Positions 35,216-46,335 of a stretch of 64,000 bases of DNA are shown here, piece after piece; the first letter of the stretch is position 1; each line of letters starts with the position of its first letter. The stretch is taken from assembly GCA_013396655.1 (NCBI GenBank), contig WBMV01004890.1:1265025-1329024 (forward strand), in the 5' to 3' direction. Position numbers and translations under genes: made by a program. The DNA is from Campylorhamphus procurvoides. Its lineage: Eukaryota > Chordata > Aves > Passeriformes > Dendrocolaptidae. The notes beneath the pieces are model-generated. The model made no database searches. It was not told the DNA's origin and saw only the letters and a program-made list of their open reading frames with translations.

Positions 35216-36110
35216 TTCCTCTCAGGACACCAGTGCTCAGAGAAACTTACTTTTGTCATGTGCTTTTCCACTTGTTAGCTGTGGGCTAAAGGGGAGTATT
35301 TAAATATATCCCGTGTCTGAAAGGTGCATCTCCCCAGGCAGGCAAAGAATTTTGGCCATTGAGAAAACAATTTTGTCAAGGTTCCTAAACTGAGCAAGGC
35401 TATGAGGAGTTGCTGCAGCTCTGGGTGTGAATATGAATACAGAAGGTGCAGTTCCCAGTCACAGACTGGCACACGTGTAGTCACACTGGGCTGTGGTGAA
35501 GAGCAATTGCATCCCTGCTTTGATTTCTCAAGCTGCATGGCCTGTGCTGGTGGGAGGGGAAGCTCCTGAAGCATCTCCTCCCACTGCCTGATGGGACTCC
35601 TGGGGTTGTGTGTGAGCTCAAAAGAGCCAGAGTTCCTCCTGCAGAGCCGTGTCATTGCTGTGCTGGGTCACACCGCTGCTCCCCAGGGCGGTGGGAGTGT
35701 GACACAGGGGGCTGATGTGGGGTGGTGGGCTGGACCAGGCTGCATTTTCAGCAAGAGCAGGAGGCAAAGACCAGCAATCACAGAGCAGGTCCCAGAGGAG
35801 GAACTTTGAATCCTAACCAAATCCCTAATCTGGAGCAGTGTGCTTATGTATGTGACCTGGCAAACCATAATTTGAGTTTCTCTCCTTTTGGTGTTATCAT
35901 CTGAGAATAAATATAACCAAGTTATTAGGAGGTAATTCGTGCCCACTTTGTTCTCATTTACTGGTGTATTTTATTCTTGGCCCTGCAATTATCTTGGTAT
36001 GTTTCTCTTTTAAATGAATATTAAAAGATAATCAACTGTTAATTGAATACTCATTTTTAAGAATGAAGAGAATAGCCAGTATTGCTGATTTTGCTTACAT
36101 TACTTATTCA
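35216..36110. other. Non-coding DNA with a GC-richer patch
   Basis: The 35420-35810 part is GC-richer, with guanine runs around 35684-35730 (loops too long for a canonical quadruplex) and open frames up to 126 codons on the minus strand that show no domain. Confidence 0.45.
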
Positions 36111-36165
36111 GAGTCATAGAACAGATTGGGTTGTAGGGGATCTATAAAGGTCATGTAGTCAAAAA
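36111..36165 (-). mobile_element. Short CR1 LINE 3' end, antisense
   Basis: GAGTCATAGAACAGATTGGG followed by GGATCTATAAAGGTCATGTA matches the reverse complement of a CR1 terminus (TCATAGAATNNNAGATTGGGTTGGAAGGGACCT-type), diverged. Only about 55 bp are recognisable. Confidence 0.65.
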
Positions 36166-36534
36166 TGACACCTGGGAAACTGTTGCAAGTGATGACAGTG
36201 ATCCAGGTGGGAGGAGAAGAAGCTCTGTCCTGCCACACCTTTGGAATACTGTGAGCCACAGTGAATCTGTGAGCAATTCTCTAAGTGCAAGGGACAGGAT
36301 TTTCTCTTCAGATAACTGCCAGGAGACTTTTACCCTCCTTTGCATCTCTAAATCTAAAATTACTCATTTCAGTAGCGTTCCTCTGTAGATCTGTTGCTGT
36401 AAGCAAGAGCAAAGTGCTTGGTAAATAAGATTTGCAGTGCAAGTCAGAACCAAAGCAGGATTTTTACCTGTGGTAAAGCGATTGGTTTGTGTTGTTCATG
36501 GTAAACATTCTAAGGTCTTGCTATTTTTCTGTAG

Positions 36535-37400
36535 ATTAATAAAGTAGGTTCTGCAAATCAATTTACTGATGATTGATTTATTAGGTTAATACTGAAGAAT
36601 GACCTTTTGGTATGCTTTGGATCATTAATATCAATTAAACTATTTTATATATATGAATGTATCTATGCAAACACAGCCTTTCACTTGATGATACTCAAAA
36701 GATTAACGTTTTAATTGAAAAAAGAGTAACCCCGAGTTAGGGGGCAAATGAAATCTGGATATCTGTCCGTTCTTTGGCTTTTTGCTGACCTGGCAATGTG
36801 TGGTTTCTCAGCCCAGTTCCTTCTGCAATGGCCTCTCCAGCCAGTACTGGGCATGTGCCAGATAAAAGCTCTGTTTAAGACCCTGTCTTAGTTTTATTAT
36901 ATTTTCAAGGCCTGTAGTTTTTAGTCATCATGTGTGTCCATGATGTTTACTTCAAAAAATGTACTATGCAGCATAAGAGATTTATTGCCTTATTTGTGTA
37001 ATGCAGACCCCTAGAACTGAGCAGTATCTGATACTCAGATGCTAATTAGTATCTCTAATTTCTTTATTCTATATTTACACTACTGTCAGAGTTTATCACT
37101 TCATTGGTATTCCTGCTATTATCTGTTTTTTCTCCTTTTTTTTTTTTCTGAATCAGGACTTTAAGGAAGGAAACTTAAAATCCTTTTCCCCAAAGGTACA
37201 AGATTTTACAAGAGTAAATTGTTGTAATAACAATATGCTTATGAAACAGAAATATTTATGCAGCAGTAACTGGGGTAATACATGTGATATGCCAGCCTTG
37301 GTGGCGGCCTGCTTGCATTTGCAGATAACATGGTGTAATTCTATACTGGTTGCTGCTTTACCATCATAATATTTTTAATTACATTTTTCATGGTGTCCAT
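36535..37400. promoter_or_regulatory. CNE-like AT-rich blocks
   Basis: Sub-blocks at about 36535-36720 (CTGATGATTGATTTATTAGG, ATCATTAATATCAATTAAAC) and 37270-37400 (GTGGCGGCCTGC, TTTTTAATTACATTTTTC) contain PBX/HOX-like and homeodomain cores in unique sequence. Between them lies ordinary background, including a T run at about 37136-37147. Confidence 0.28.
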
Positions 37401-38189
37401 TTATTCTTTGTAGTACAGTGGCTTTGCCTTCTGATTATTCCTTAGTATTTTTTCTGTGTTATGTAGGGAAATGAAATAAAATGCACTATGGCTAGTCCTT
37501 TATGTAGAAAAGGAGTTCCTGTTTGAGTAGTAATTATGGATGGAGTTTCTTATGGGACTGCTCCATGCAGAACATACATGCAGAATTGAATTTTGGGACT
37601 TTACCTCACGAGTGTTTATCTAGAATGGCACTTGGAAATAATATTTCCTTAGAGACCATTTTCCTAATTTATATTAAAAATCCATTGCCAGGTAACAATG
37701 TTGAAAAAATCTTGGTGAAGAAATATTTTATCCTGAAGTCCAGAAATGGGTTAGAAATGGGGAAAATTGATGGAAGGGATCTCTCAGTTGGTTAAAGGAG
37801 CCATTTTGCACAAGGAAATAATTGCCTACAAGTGGTTTTAATGTAACAAATTTTTAAAAATGTTTCTATTTTAATTTTGCAGTTTTGATAGGGTTTTTTT
37901 TCCCTTCAATAAAATTATCCTGTTTGTAATATTTTGCTAATTTGAGGGTAGAAAGAACAGGAGAGGCAGAAAGCCAATAAAACTATAGATTATTTTTTAT
38001 GGAAGATGAGATGGTCCCCATTTGCATTTACAACTTTACAAGGATTGTAGCACCAGGCTCTTTTTCTTTTCTTTGCCTTTTTTTTTTTTTGATGGAAATG
38101 CTTAATCTGAACTCAATGGGCCATAATAATTGCCTGTTTCTTCCAGCAGAAATAAACCCACTTGTATGTGACACTTGAAACCTTAACTC
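37401..38189. other. Single-copy non-coding DNA
   Basis: No gene or repeat family is supported. There is a T run at about 38079-38091. Confidence 0.5.
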
Positions 38190-38470
38190 TGCTTAGTATT
38201 AGGCACAGAACTGTAGGCAGTTCTTCACCCCAGTATATTTATGACGGCAGCTCCAGTCGATATACAATACCCAGCCAAGGGCGCTGCAGAATAAATCAGT
38301 CCCTCCAGCCACTGCTGGAGCACAATAACTGATGGGGGCAATAAAACCCCAGGAAATTAAAATTCTCTGCATGCAAACACACACACCTAGCCAAGAGAAA
38401 CCCGAAGCTCTCTGCTCTGGAAACATTTCCATATGCAGGCACATATACATTGTGTAGCCCTCTGTATTAG
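38190..38470. promoter_or_regulatory. Candidate conserved non-coding element
   Basis: Complex unique sequence with TTTATGACGGCAGC, CAGTCGATATACAATACC, CCAAGGGCGCTGCAG, ACAATAACTGATGG, CAATAAAACCCC, GGAAATTAAAATTC and CTGCATGCAAACAC. The mixture of homeodomain-like, POU-like and SOX-like sites with preserved CpGs resembles an enhancer. Confidence 0.38.
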
Positions 38471-41400
38471 TAGTGCAGTGGAACAAGAAGTCTATAGGTT
38501 GTCAGCACACCATCTCCTCCTTAGGCTTGTCAACACTGGCGGGGCTTTGAGGGGACATGGAGATGAAATTGTAGGCAGCTCTTAGAGGGAGAATGGCCCC
38601 AGCTAGTCCTTGAGGAACTGCTCTTGTTTGAAAGCCTGTGGAGGATGCTGTGAGTCTGCCAAAGGCTCTGAAAGCCCCACTCCCAGCTCAAATCCTCTGT
38701 TTGTGCAGTTACTGATGCTTCTAATGAGCCTTCTGTGTCGGAGCACCTGAGGCTCTACTTTGTGGCACTGGGAGCTCTTGGGATGGATGTTGTTTCTCCA
38801 TTTGTGTTTTGGGTTTTCATGTGAGGGACTGAGAAGCAATTTTAGATTAATAGACAACATTATTTCTACATTTGTGTACAAGCCCATACTCTCTCCACAT
38901 ATTAAATAACTTGAAGCATCATTTCTTCAGAATTCTGCAGGGCAATGAGATAATGAACACTAATATGTAATAAAATGATGCAAGGGGAGTGACTGCTTCC
39001 ATGTGAAATACAGCAGAGCACGGTGTGTCTCCTTGTGCAGTGCAGCATTTTTGTGCAACGTGGCAAGGAAAAAACACAAGCATTTAATTTTTCACAGAAG
39101 ACTTTTACAGTGAGATGAGTATCTAATGAGAGAAAACACCGACAGATGGATTTTGCAAATAGTACAAAATGACTGTCTCAAAGTAACTAGTGAAACACAG
39201 CTAGTCCAACTGTGATGGAATAATCTAGGGTTTAATTTCAGCTTGTTTGATCTGTGAATCAGGAGAATCTGAGAGCTCAATCAGATGAGTGAGCCATCAA
39301 CAATCAGGTCCTGGGCAAAGCAGTGCCTAGCCTTTCACATCTGGCTCTCACGTTCCACAGTTCATGTTTAGATCCTGACTGTGAACTGTCCTTGCCTAAT
39401 GAATGTTGTTCCAATTCACGTAATCATATTTGCATTGTCCTTTTTGAGGGGGAAAGAGAGACAGCAATGCTGGAGGGCCTTTCCTGGAGCTGCTCTTAGA
39501 GAAGGTGTCTGAAGCTGCAGAGAAAATCACAGCTGAGTAATTGCAGTGTGAGTGCTCAGGGGGAACAGGATGGTTTTACAGGCGCTGGTTTCAGGCTGTC
39601 CAGTTAGCTCAAATGTTTGTGGCAAAATATCTACAGTATGGAAGACATTAGATGTTCACTGGTTATTTGTCAGCCACTGGGACTGTGCTCCATTCCAAAT
39701 GATTTTCTCAATCCTGAAAGCATTTTGAGTTTGTAAATGTAAAACAAATACTTGGGAATGTTGTACTGCAAGGAGAATACTTTTTTCTTGTACATTTTAA
39801 CCAGACACTTTCTGTAAATAACCTTGTCACCATCCTGTTGTTCTCTTTGCCTCATCACCTAAATATTTTCTTTAAAATGACACTTAAAGAACTTGAAAGG
39901 AAAAACAACTTCCCAGGTGGACTGCTGGAGTTCCTTATCACCTGACAATGCTGTTGCTCTCTCCTCTGTCCATTCATGCATGCATGGGTCCCATTTTCTA
40001 TTTTTCACTTTCTTCAGACGTAGGGCTTGTGTGCCCTTATGAAGGGTGGATAACTGATAAATACATTTAAAAGTTCTTCTGCCTCCTACCTGTTCCTGTT
40101 TCTTTAAGAACACAAAACAGACTTCCCCATTGAAGTCGTGAGCTCTCTGGAAACACCAGCAGGTTGCACAATATTTCCAAAGGGTCTTTTTTGGGTTTAA
40201 AATGATGGAGCCTGTCAACATGAGTGTCTTGTAGGCCTGCTATCTCATGAAGAGACCTGTAGGCTTCAACTGTGGTTCAAATTGTTGAAATGTTTTTTCC
40301 TTGATGGAACCTCTAAAGAGAATCAATCTTTTAGGCATTCTTCCACTAAACTTGTGGTATGTGAGAGCTTGGCGCAATGGCACTCAACATACTGACCAGG
40401 TGCTTTATGCAGTCTTAAACTAAAATAATTAAATAGTTCATTGCATATGGTTCAATGCAGAGACATAACAAAGCAAGTTTAGGATTGAGAAGCAGTGTAT
40501 TTAAAACTGCAGGATATGCACAAGGTTTGCTTCTAGGGTCTCTTGATCATTAATTAAATATGTTATGGCTTTCAGTTTTTCTCATTTATCTGTACAGGTT
40601 TACATATTGTAAATGCATTATTTATGTTTTCCCTTAAGTGCTCAGTACTGCCAGGATGTTTCTCTTAAACTGGCACGGACAGCAAAAAAAGACAAAATGA
40701 GAGAGCAAATTTGGCACTGGTTAGATGCACAGAAAGCTGTTGGTGTCCAAATGAGCCTTTCCCAGATGTACTTTAATAAATTTGAACTGATAAATAGGGG
40801 GCCAGACAGACAGACAGATGGCACCCGTGTTTAAACTAGAAAAAATTTTTTTTTCATTAAAGGAAGTTTGGGTTCTTTCTTTTCTTTCCTTCTTTTAAAT
40901 CTCATCCTAATAATGCCTTATCACTAAGCCTTGGTGCTTTTGTTCTGGGAAGCTCCTGGTATGGAAGGTGATGTGTAGGTGGATGTTCACTCTGAGGGAA
41001 GCCAGCCCTGTGTTGGATATTGTTATTTTATGTTATGTACCATTATATTGTTACTATATGTTATATAGCATTTGCTGGACTGTGAGCCAAGGGAATTGCT
41101 GGCCTTGGTGTGGCCCTGTGGTCTTTCTCTGACTCTTTCAGTAAGAGGAGTGCCATGGATGTGGTGGTAGATTGAAGCAGAGTGTATTTTAAAGCAGTGT
41201 TTCCCATTCAGGTGAAAGCCATTTGTGTTAAATAAACGGAGGTTTTTCTTCTGATGGTTTTGTTGCCAGCTGTGGGGGAGCAGTTGGATGTGAAGGTGCT
41301 GTCACCCTCTCCTGTCTTGCACATCTGGGCTCTTATTCTCTCATTGCCCCTCTCTTGTATTCTCCCACTGGTCATAGACACTTCTTTTTAATCTTATATA

Positions 41401-41845
41401 ACACAGTAGATGTCAGGTATTTGTCAGTTTTCTGTTGCAAATTACAGTAGCAGACTACTTAAAACACAGAATTAACTAGCTGCTTAAATAATCACTAACT
41501 ATAACCCTTTCTTCACTCTACAAATATTTTATACAGGGATTTTTTGTTAGTTTTCACCAATTTTGCATATCTAGGATGAAGTATTCTGGTCTTCTACATG
41601 TTCCTGTCTAGGTGTATTTCCATATCTTCACCCACCTTTGTCACCTTTCTGTCTGAAGACAGAATGCCTGTAAATCTGTGAGGGCAGAGCCAAAAATTTC
41701 ATCCCCTGGGGAAGAGGACTTACACATTGGTTTGGAATATTAAAGGTACAATGGGAGATATTTTCCACTACATCTAAATGGAAATAAAAGAGCAAATAGA
41801 AATTTCAGGGTTTTTCAAAAGATTAGTCACAATCATCTCAAATGA
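38471..41845. other. Single-copy non-coding DNA
   Basis: No supported gene. A short CAGA run lies at 40802-40817. The frame 40613-40834 starts with ATG but has no domain or splice support. A tRNA-like A box at 40371 was considered and rejected. A possible CNE-like stretch lies at 38930-39000. Confidence 0.5.
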
Positions 41846-41896
41846 AGGAACTAGGTGATCATTGTAGGTCCCTTCCAACTGAAATACTCTATTATG
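41846..41896 (+). mobile_element. Short CR1 LINE 3' terminus, sense
   Basis: GGAACTAGGTGATCATTGTA followed by GGTCCCTTCCAACTGAAATA and CTCTATTATG is a diverged CR1 3' end. About 50 bp are recognisable. Confidence 0.75.
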
Positions 41897-42551
41897 TTTT
41901 TTTAAAAATCAAGGTGAAGTGGTTCAGATCTGAAATTAACTCTTGAGACTTATGCAAGCCCACTTAGAGTGCAGACTAGTATAACCTTAAAGCAATTTAT
42001 GAGTGGTGTAAAGTCTTGAACTTGGAGAAGTGGCATCGTTAGTCTGCAAGTGATGGTCACTTGAGCCGTGCTTCATTTGACTCCTCAGGGGAATTGTAAT
42101 TAGCCTTGTGCTGAATTCCTTGGCGTTTTCTTCCCTGCTAGAGAACTTCAAAGAGCATTTGTTTCTGTATTGTCGTACAGGGGCTGTGTTTTAAAACTTG
42201 TGCTGTACATGTAGAAGGCTGTATATTGGTTATTAGGACTTTGTCTCTGTTGTGAAATGGGCTGGCAGCTTTATTTGTTTGTGGTAACCTGGCTTTGACT
42301 GACCAGTTCCCAGTTGCATCATCACCACAGAGGAAAAATGTCTTACACAAATGGGTGTTAGCTCATGTTTTAACTTTTTTGAAGGACAAAGTAGCAAAAA
42401 GTGTGTTCAGAATCTTTGACGATTCAGATTTGAATTTTTTGATTGCATCAGATTTCATGTTTTATGAATTCTTTGTCATGTACATTAGTGACAGAAATGA
42501 CAGTGACTGCACTTTCAAGGCTAATTATACTCCTTAATGATTCTAAAAATT

Positions 42552-42608
42552 CTTTTTTTTTTTTTGTTTCAAAAAAAACAAACCAAAAACCAACCAGACA
42601 AAAAAAAC
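42552..42608. repeat. T tract followed by A/C-rich tract
   Basis: A run of about 13 T, then GTTTC, then an A/C-only stretch with AAACC and CCAACC units. The T run and the following A run could pair as a short hairpin. Confidence 0.8.
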
Positions 42609-43086
42609 CGTCTCACCATGCTGGACAAACCAACATCCAAATGCCTTCCTGAGCAAAGCTTTGAAAGTTTCAATTATTTGAAGCTTCTGTATCTTTATTT
42701 CTGTGTAATTATCATGGTATCTTAGTAGCAGGATGCTGAGAAATAGAACACAGACTTGTGATAGAAAAAGGGAAAAGCTTCTTTGCTAACTGAACGGCCA
42801 ATGAGGTGTTTAAAATGTCAGAAAAAGACTTTTCTACTTCAGATTTGTTGTGGGTTCTACTGGCAATTTCCTTTTGACCTTTATAATTTGAAAATATAAG
42901 TGGAAAAACCACTTTTTTGCAGTAATGATTCTATTTAGACCCACAATCCAATATTGTGTTTAGACTCATGGCTGCATTTCCAAGATTTATGTGTGTAACA
43001 CAGGTAGACTTAGCAGCTTTGTTGTGGCTAGAATGTTACGCTTTCAAAGTTATTTTGGTCTTCTTATTTCTTTTCTCCTCTTGTAG

Positions 43087-43128
43087 AGTTCAAAACAACA
43101 GATGAGTTGTGAAAGAGACCAGCTAAGG
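43087..43128 (+). CDS. Candidate 42-nt internal exon (plus strand)
   Basis: A pyrimidine-rich tract (43065-43083) leads to CTTGTAG at 43080-43086. Then come 42 open bases and a near-consensus donor, AAGG|GTAAGTG, at 43129. The exon length is a multiple of three and one frame reads SSKQQMSCERDQLR, which is polar and coiled-coil-like. An octamer-like ATGCAAAT follows in the putative intron at 43139. I do not recognise the protein, and no partner exon was found in the window. Flanking exons, if real, lie outside. Chance splice-like pairs do occur in 64 kb, so this stays a candidate. Confidence 0.33.
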
Positions 43129-43227
43129 GTAAGTGCTTATGCAAATGTTATTTGCATAATATGTTGTGTTTCTTTAAAAACATAAGCAGAGCCTAGTTTG
43201 TGCTATTGACAGATGGATTACTTAATT

Positions 43228-43479
43228 TCAGAGGAACATATTTAGTTCATTTGCAGCTTGTTGGTAAATATTGTACATACTTCTGTCTAAAACAGCGACA
43301 GCAGATCCAGGGTTTTCTTCCATAATGTAGTGAGATTGGGCAGTAAATTCCTCCTTCAGGGACATTTCTTGACCCTCAGCAAGCTCTTGCTGTGCACCAG
43401 GTGAAGGTTTAGCAGTGGTAAAGGTCACGGTGTTTCTCAGGCTTTCTCCTCTAGTAGATTGTTTCACGCAAGAGGACAT
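43228..43479 (-). CDS. Unrecognised minus-strand open frame, 83 codons, protein-like
   Basis: It starts with ATG at 43477-43479, with A at position -3, and ends in TGA at 43228. The product is glutamate/glutamine-rich in its middle (QQELAEGQEMSLKEEF) and ends YQQAANELNMFL. Composition is balanced, unlike most AT-driven frames here. The frame continues upstream without a stop to about 43520. An ACACAG acceptor-like site at about 43497 would make it a terminal exon. No nearby polyadenylation signal is seen on this strand. It could be a terminal exon, a retrocopy fragment or chance. Confidence 0.2.
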   Translation of the reverse strand: MSSCVKQSTRGESLRNTVTFTTAKPSPGAQQELAEGQEMSLKEEFTAQSHYIMEENPGSAVAVLDRSMYNIYQQAANELNMFL

Positions 43480-45389
43480 TATCTTTTGGATTTTGATAAT
43501 CTGTGTACTTTCGGAAAGAAATCAGTGCTAGGAACGGGAGGGGCCTGGTCATTTCAGTGTGTGTATTGGTTGTGTACAGTCTGTAAACACGATAGGGTTC
43601 CTGAACCCACGCTGCTGACCTGAGTTTGTGTTCCCCTTTCCCTGCATTGAAGTGACTGTGTTACACAGGTGTTAGTCCCTGCTCCCCTTAAATGCTACAG
43701 ATCTCTGGAGATTGCCAGGAGTTTTCATTGCAGTTATTTCCTGTTGGATTCTCGGATTTGTTTGTAAACTTGTAAGAGCTTTCATTAACTAAAACAACAA
43801 CAAAAAACCCCAACCAAATAAACGTTTGGGTTATCCAATTGTTACTTAATAGACCTACATTCATTTGATGCCACATGATGAGTATTTACTCAAAATCCCC
43901 TCTGGAAGTAGAGAGGGAGAGGCCTGAAGGAACTGGGAGTTTCTATGCAAACCAAAATATTACTGGAAGTAGAAAAAGCAGTGTATTTTTTCTGCTTGCT
44001 GTTTCCTATGCATCAGCTGTGCCTGACTGCAAGTGTAAAGAACATCCTCTAGTCTTAAAGTGCGTTGTGCAGTGTTGTTGTACATTGAGCCATCCACTAG
44101 ATTAACTTCATCAGCATATCGAGGTGCTTCAGCTGGTCTTCACCACACTTGTAATGGGATTTTTGGTAAACAAGTTATGCAAGAATGATGCATCACATAT
44201 TGTCCTCAATTCTTTTCTTGCTGACATGTGCATTGCTATTGTAGTGGAGCTGGAGCGACCAAGCTTTGTTTTATCAGTAGTCATGTCTCAACAGAGCTGC
44301 TGTCAAAGCTAAAATATTGCAATAGCACCTGAAGGACAAGCTTTTCAGGAGGTAGCAGTGCCTTGAGAACAAAGCAAGTTTTCATTTGGTTTTATGAGGT
44401 TTATTTTCTCCCTCGAATGAAGAAAAACATTGTTTTTAAATATAATGTGAGGAGGCTGCCAGCTTGTTCTTCAAGGAAAAATGTGTGATTTTTCCAAGTA
44501 GTGGATGAAATGTGATGCAGTAAAAATTTCATGTACCTTTCTATTCCAGTGTTACAATTTACATCTAACAATGAGCTCAGTGCTTTGTGTCATACCAAAA
44601 TGTGACAACTACAGACAAAAGCACATCTGTAGCCTCCTCAGTGCAGTTCCTCATCTCCTGCCACCCCTGTGATGCTCCTGTCACACCAAATGCAGGTACC
44701 AGTGTAAACCCTGTTGCCGAGGCCACAAAAGCAAAGCACCACCCCAAAGACAACCCCCCAAAGCCTCACATAGACAAACACAGCAAAACCAGCAATTACA
44801 GAGCTGCTCCTTCCCCCTGCCTGGTCTTGAACATCCAAACCTTTACAAGTGCCAGGGATCTGCTGTGGTTTCCACAGCTTATCTGCTGGCATGAAAGGTA
44901 AAATTCCAATATAGTGTGTGGAGATGCTGCACCTTCAACGCTCTGAGGGTGTAACTTGACCATCCTGTCACTTTTAGGTTGGGTCCCTAACTGAGCAGTG
45001 CCCTTAAAGAAAGGTTTGATTGGCTGAATTAGGGTTTGCAGACCTGCAGTATTCTCTTTTTGGGGTTTGTGACCTGCCTGTGAATACTTGGAGGTGAGTC
45101 AGCCTCTTCACAACAAAATATTGTCTCATCCCAACTGAAAGAAGTGAAATAGAAGAAGAAAACAGAATTTAAACAGTAAAATGCCAATATTCATTTGTGT
45201 TTGTAAAAATGAATTAAAACCAGATTGTCCTTAGATGATGTAATAATAAAAAAGACATATTATCTCCCACCTTCCTTGCTAAGTTTAAGATGAACATGGG
45301 TCTGCCGCTCTCCTTTTTTTTCAGTCCCTAGTCATTCCTTATTCTACGAGTCATACAGAGGTTTCAAAAGAAAGGCTTGTTAAAATCCT
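43480..45389. other. Single-copy non-coding DNA
   Basis: No supported gene. There is an A/C tract at 43791-43821. The frame 44587-44901 lies in A/C-rich sequence and lacks features. Confidence 0.5.
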
Positions 45390-46335
45390 AATAGTGTAAA
45401 TAAATAATTAGACATTCTGCAGCTATCCAGAGAAATATCTGAGTCTGACTATAATAATTTATTCAGGTATTTCTCGCCTCTTACCTGTTTCACTGCCTTT
45501 GAAATTCTAAATGCAAAGCAGAGCATCACTGTTCTGGAATAAAGCATTTAGAGTAATGAACCTCATTCATATTGGAGCCCCTGGCCATTATAGATTATAT
45601 TTACAGTGAAGGATAATCCTAATAGTTAAGAAAACCTGTGTATTTTAAGCCTTTTCTACTCAAGATTTGAGAATGACAGCAACCACAAGTTGCTAACTTA
45701 CTTGTCCTGCCAACCTGGTACAATTCCCAGCTAGACATTAATATTTCTACCTGAATTATTTATATGAGAAATCATACTGTAAACTCTGGGAATTTTATCT
45801 TTAGCATGGCTGGCCAGGGCTTTCTTTTTATTCCATTTGGGTACATAACACAAGCTGATTTTTGGTGTATTTCCCTCTGACATGAAAAAATAAAATAAAC
45901 AGCATTAATGCCATTTTTCAAGTTATACTTTGTCTTGACTATGATTGTTATTACAATGTGCTGCCTTGGACATTAATTATTTTCATATTTCTGTACTTTC
46001 TTTTTGCTTTCTACTCTGGTATCATTTAAATGAAGTTGTACTAAATAGCTAGTGTGCTTTTAAAGCAAAAGGAACTGTCTCTCCACCTCCATCCCCAAGC
46101 TGTGCTTCGTCAGCTTGAACGAAAAAAGAAAATAATTTCCTTGAAAAAGGAAAGAAAGAAAATAATAATAGTGTTTAATTCCCCTCCTTCTGTTTTGTGC
46201 TATCCAATCCTGATTTATAAATCTCTTCTTGGACAGTTACACTCTCTCCTCTCCTCTGACTTTTCCTGCTGCCACTTGCTGTTTTATGAGTCGCTGTGTG
46301 GAGCTCAGTGTAATTGTCATTCTGATGCATTATAA
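45390..46335. promoter_or_regulatory. CNE-like blocks
   Basis: Three sub-blocks stand out: 45390-45470 (AAATAAATAATTAGAC, TATAATAATTTATTC), 45535-45620 (AGAGTAATGAACC, CATTATAGATTATATTTAC, GGATAATCCTAATAG) and 46255-46335 (TTTTATGAGTCGCTG, GTGTAATTGTCATTC, TGCATTATAAATG). All are unique and homeodomain-site-rich. Between them is AT-rich background, with a purine-rich patch at 46122-46170. Confidence 0.28.

Noticed and set aside
40371..40460. tRNA-like A box (TGGCGCAATGG) and a GGTTCAATGC B-box-like site
   Set aside because: The spacing is too long for a tRNA, the B box lacks the conserved CG, and no cloverleaf forms. A tRNA-derived SINE is not supported by tail or copies.
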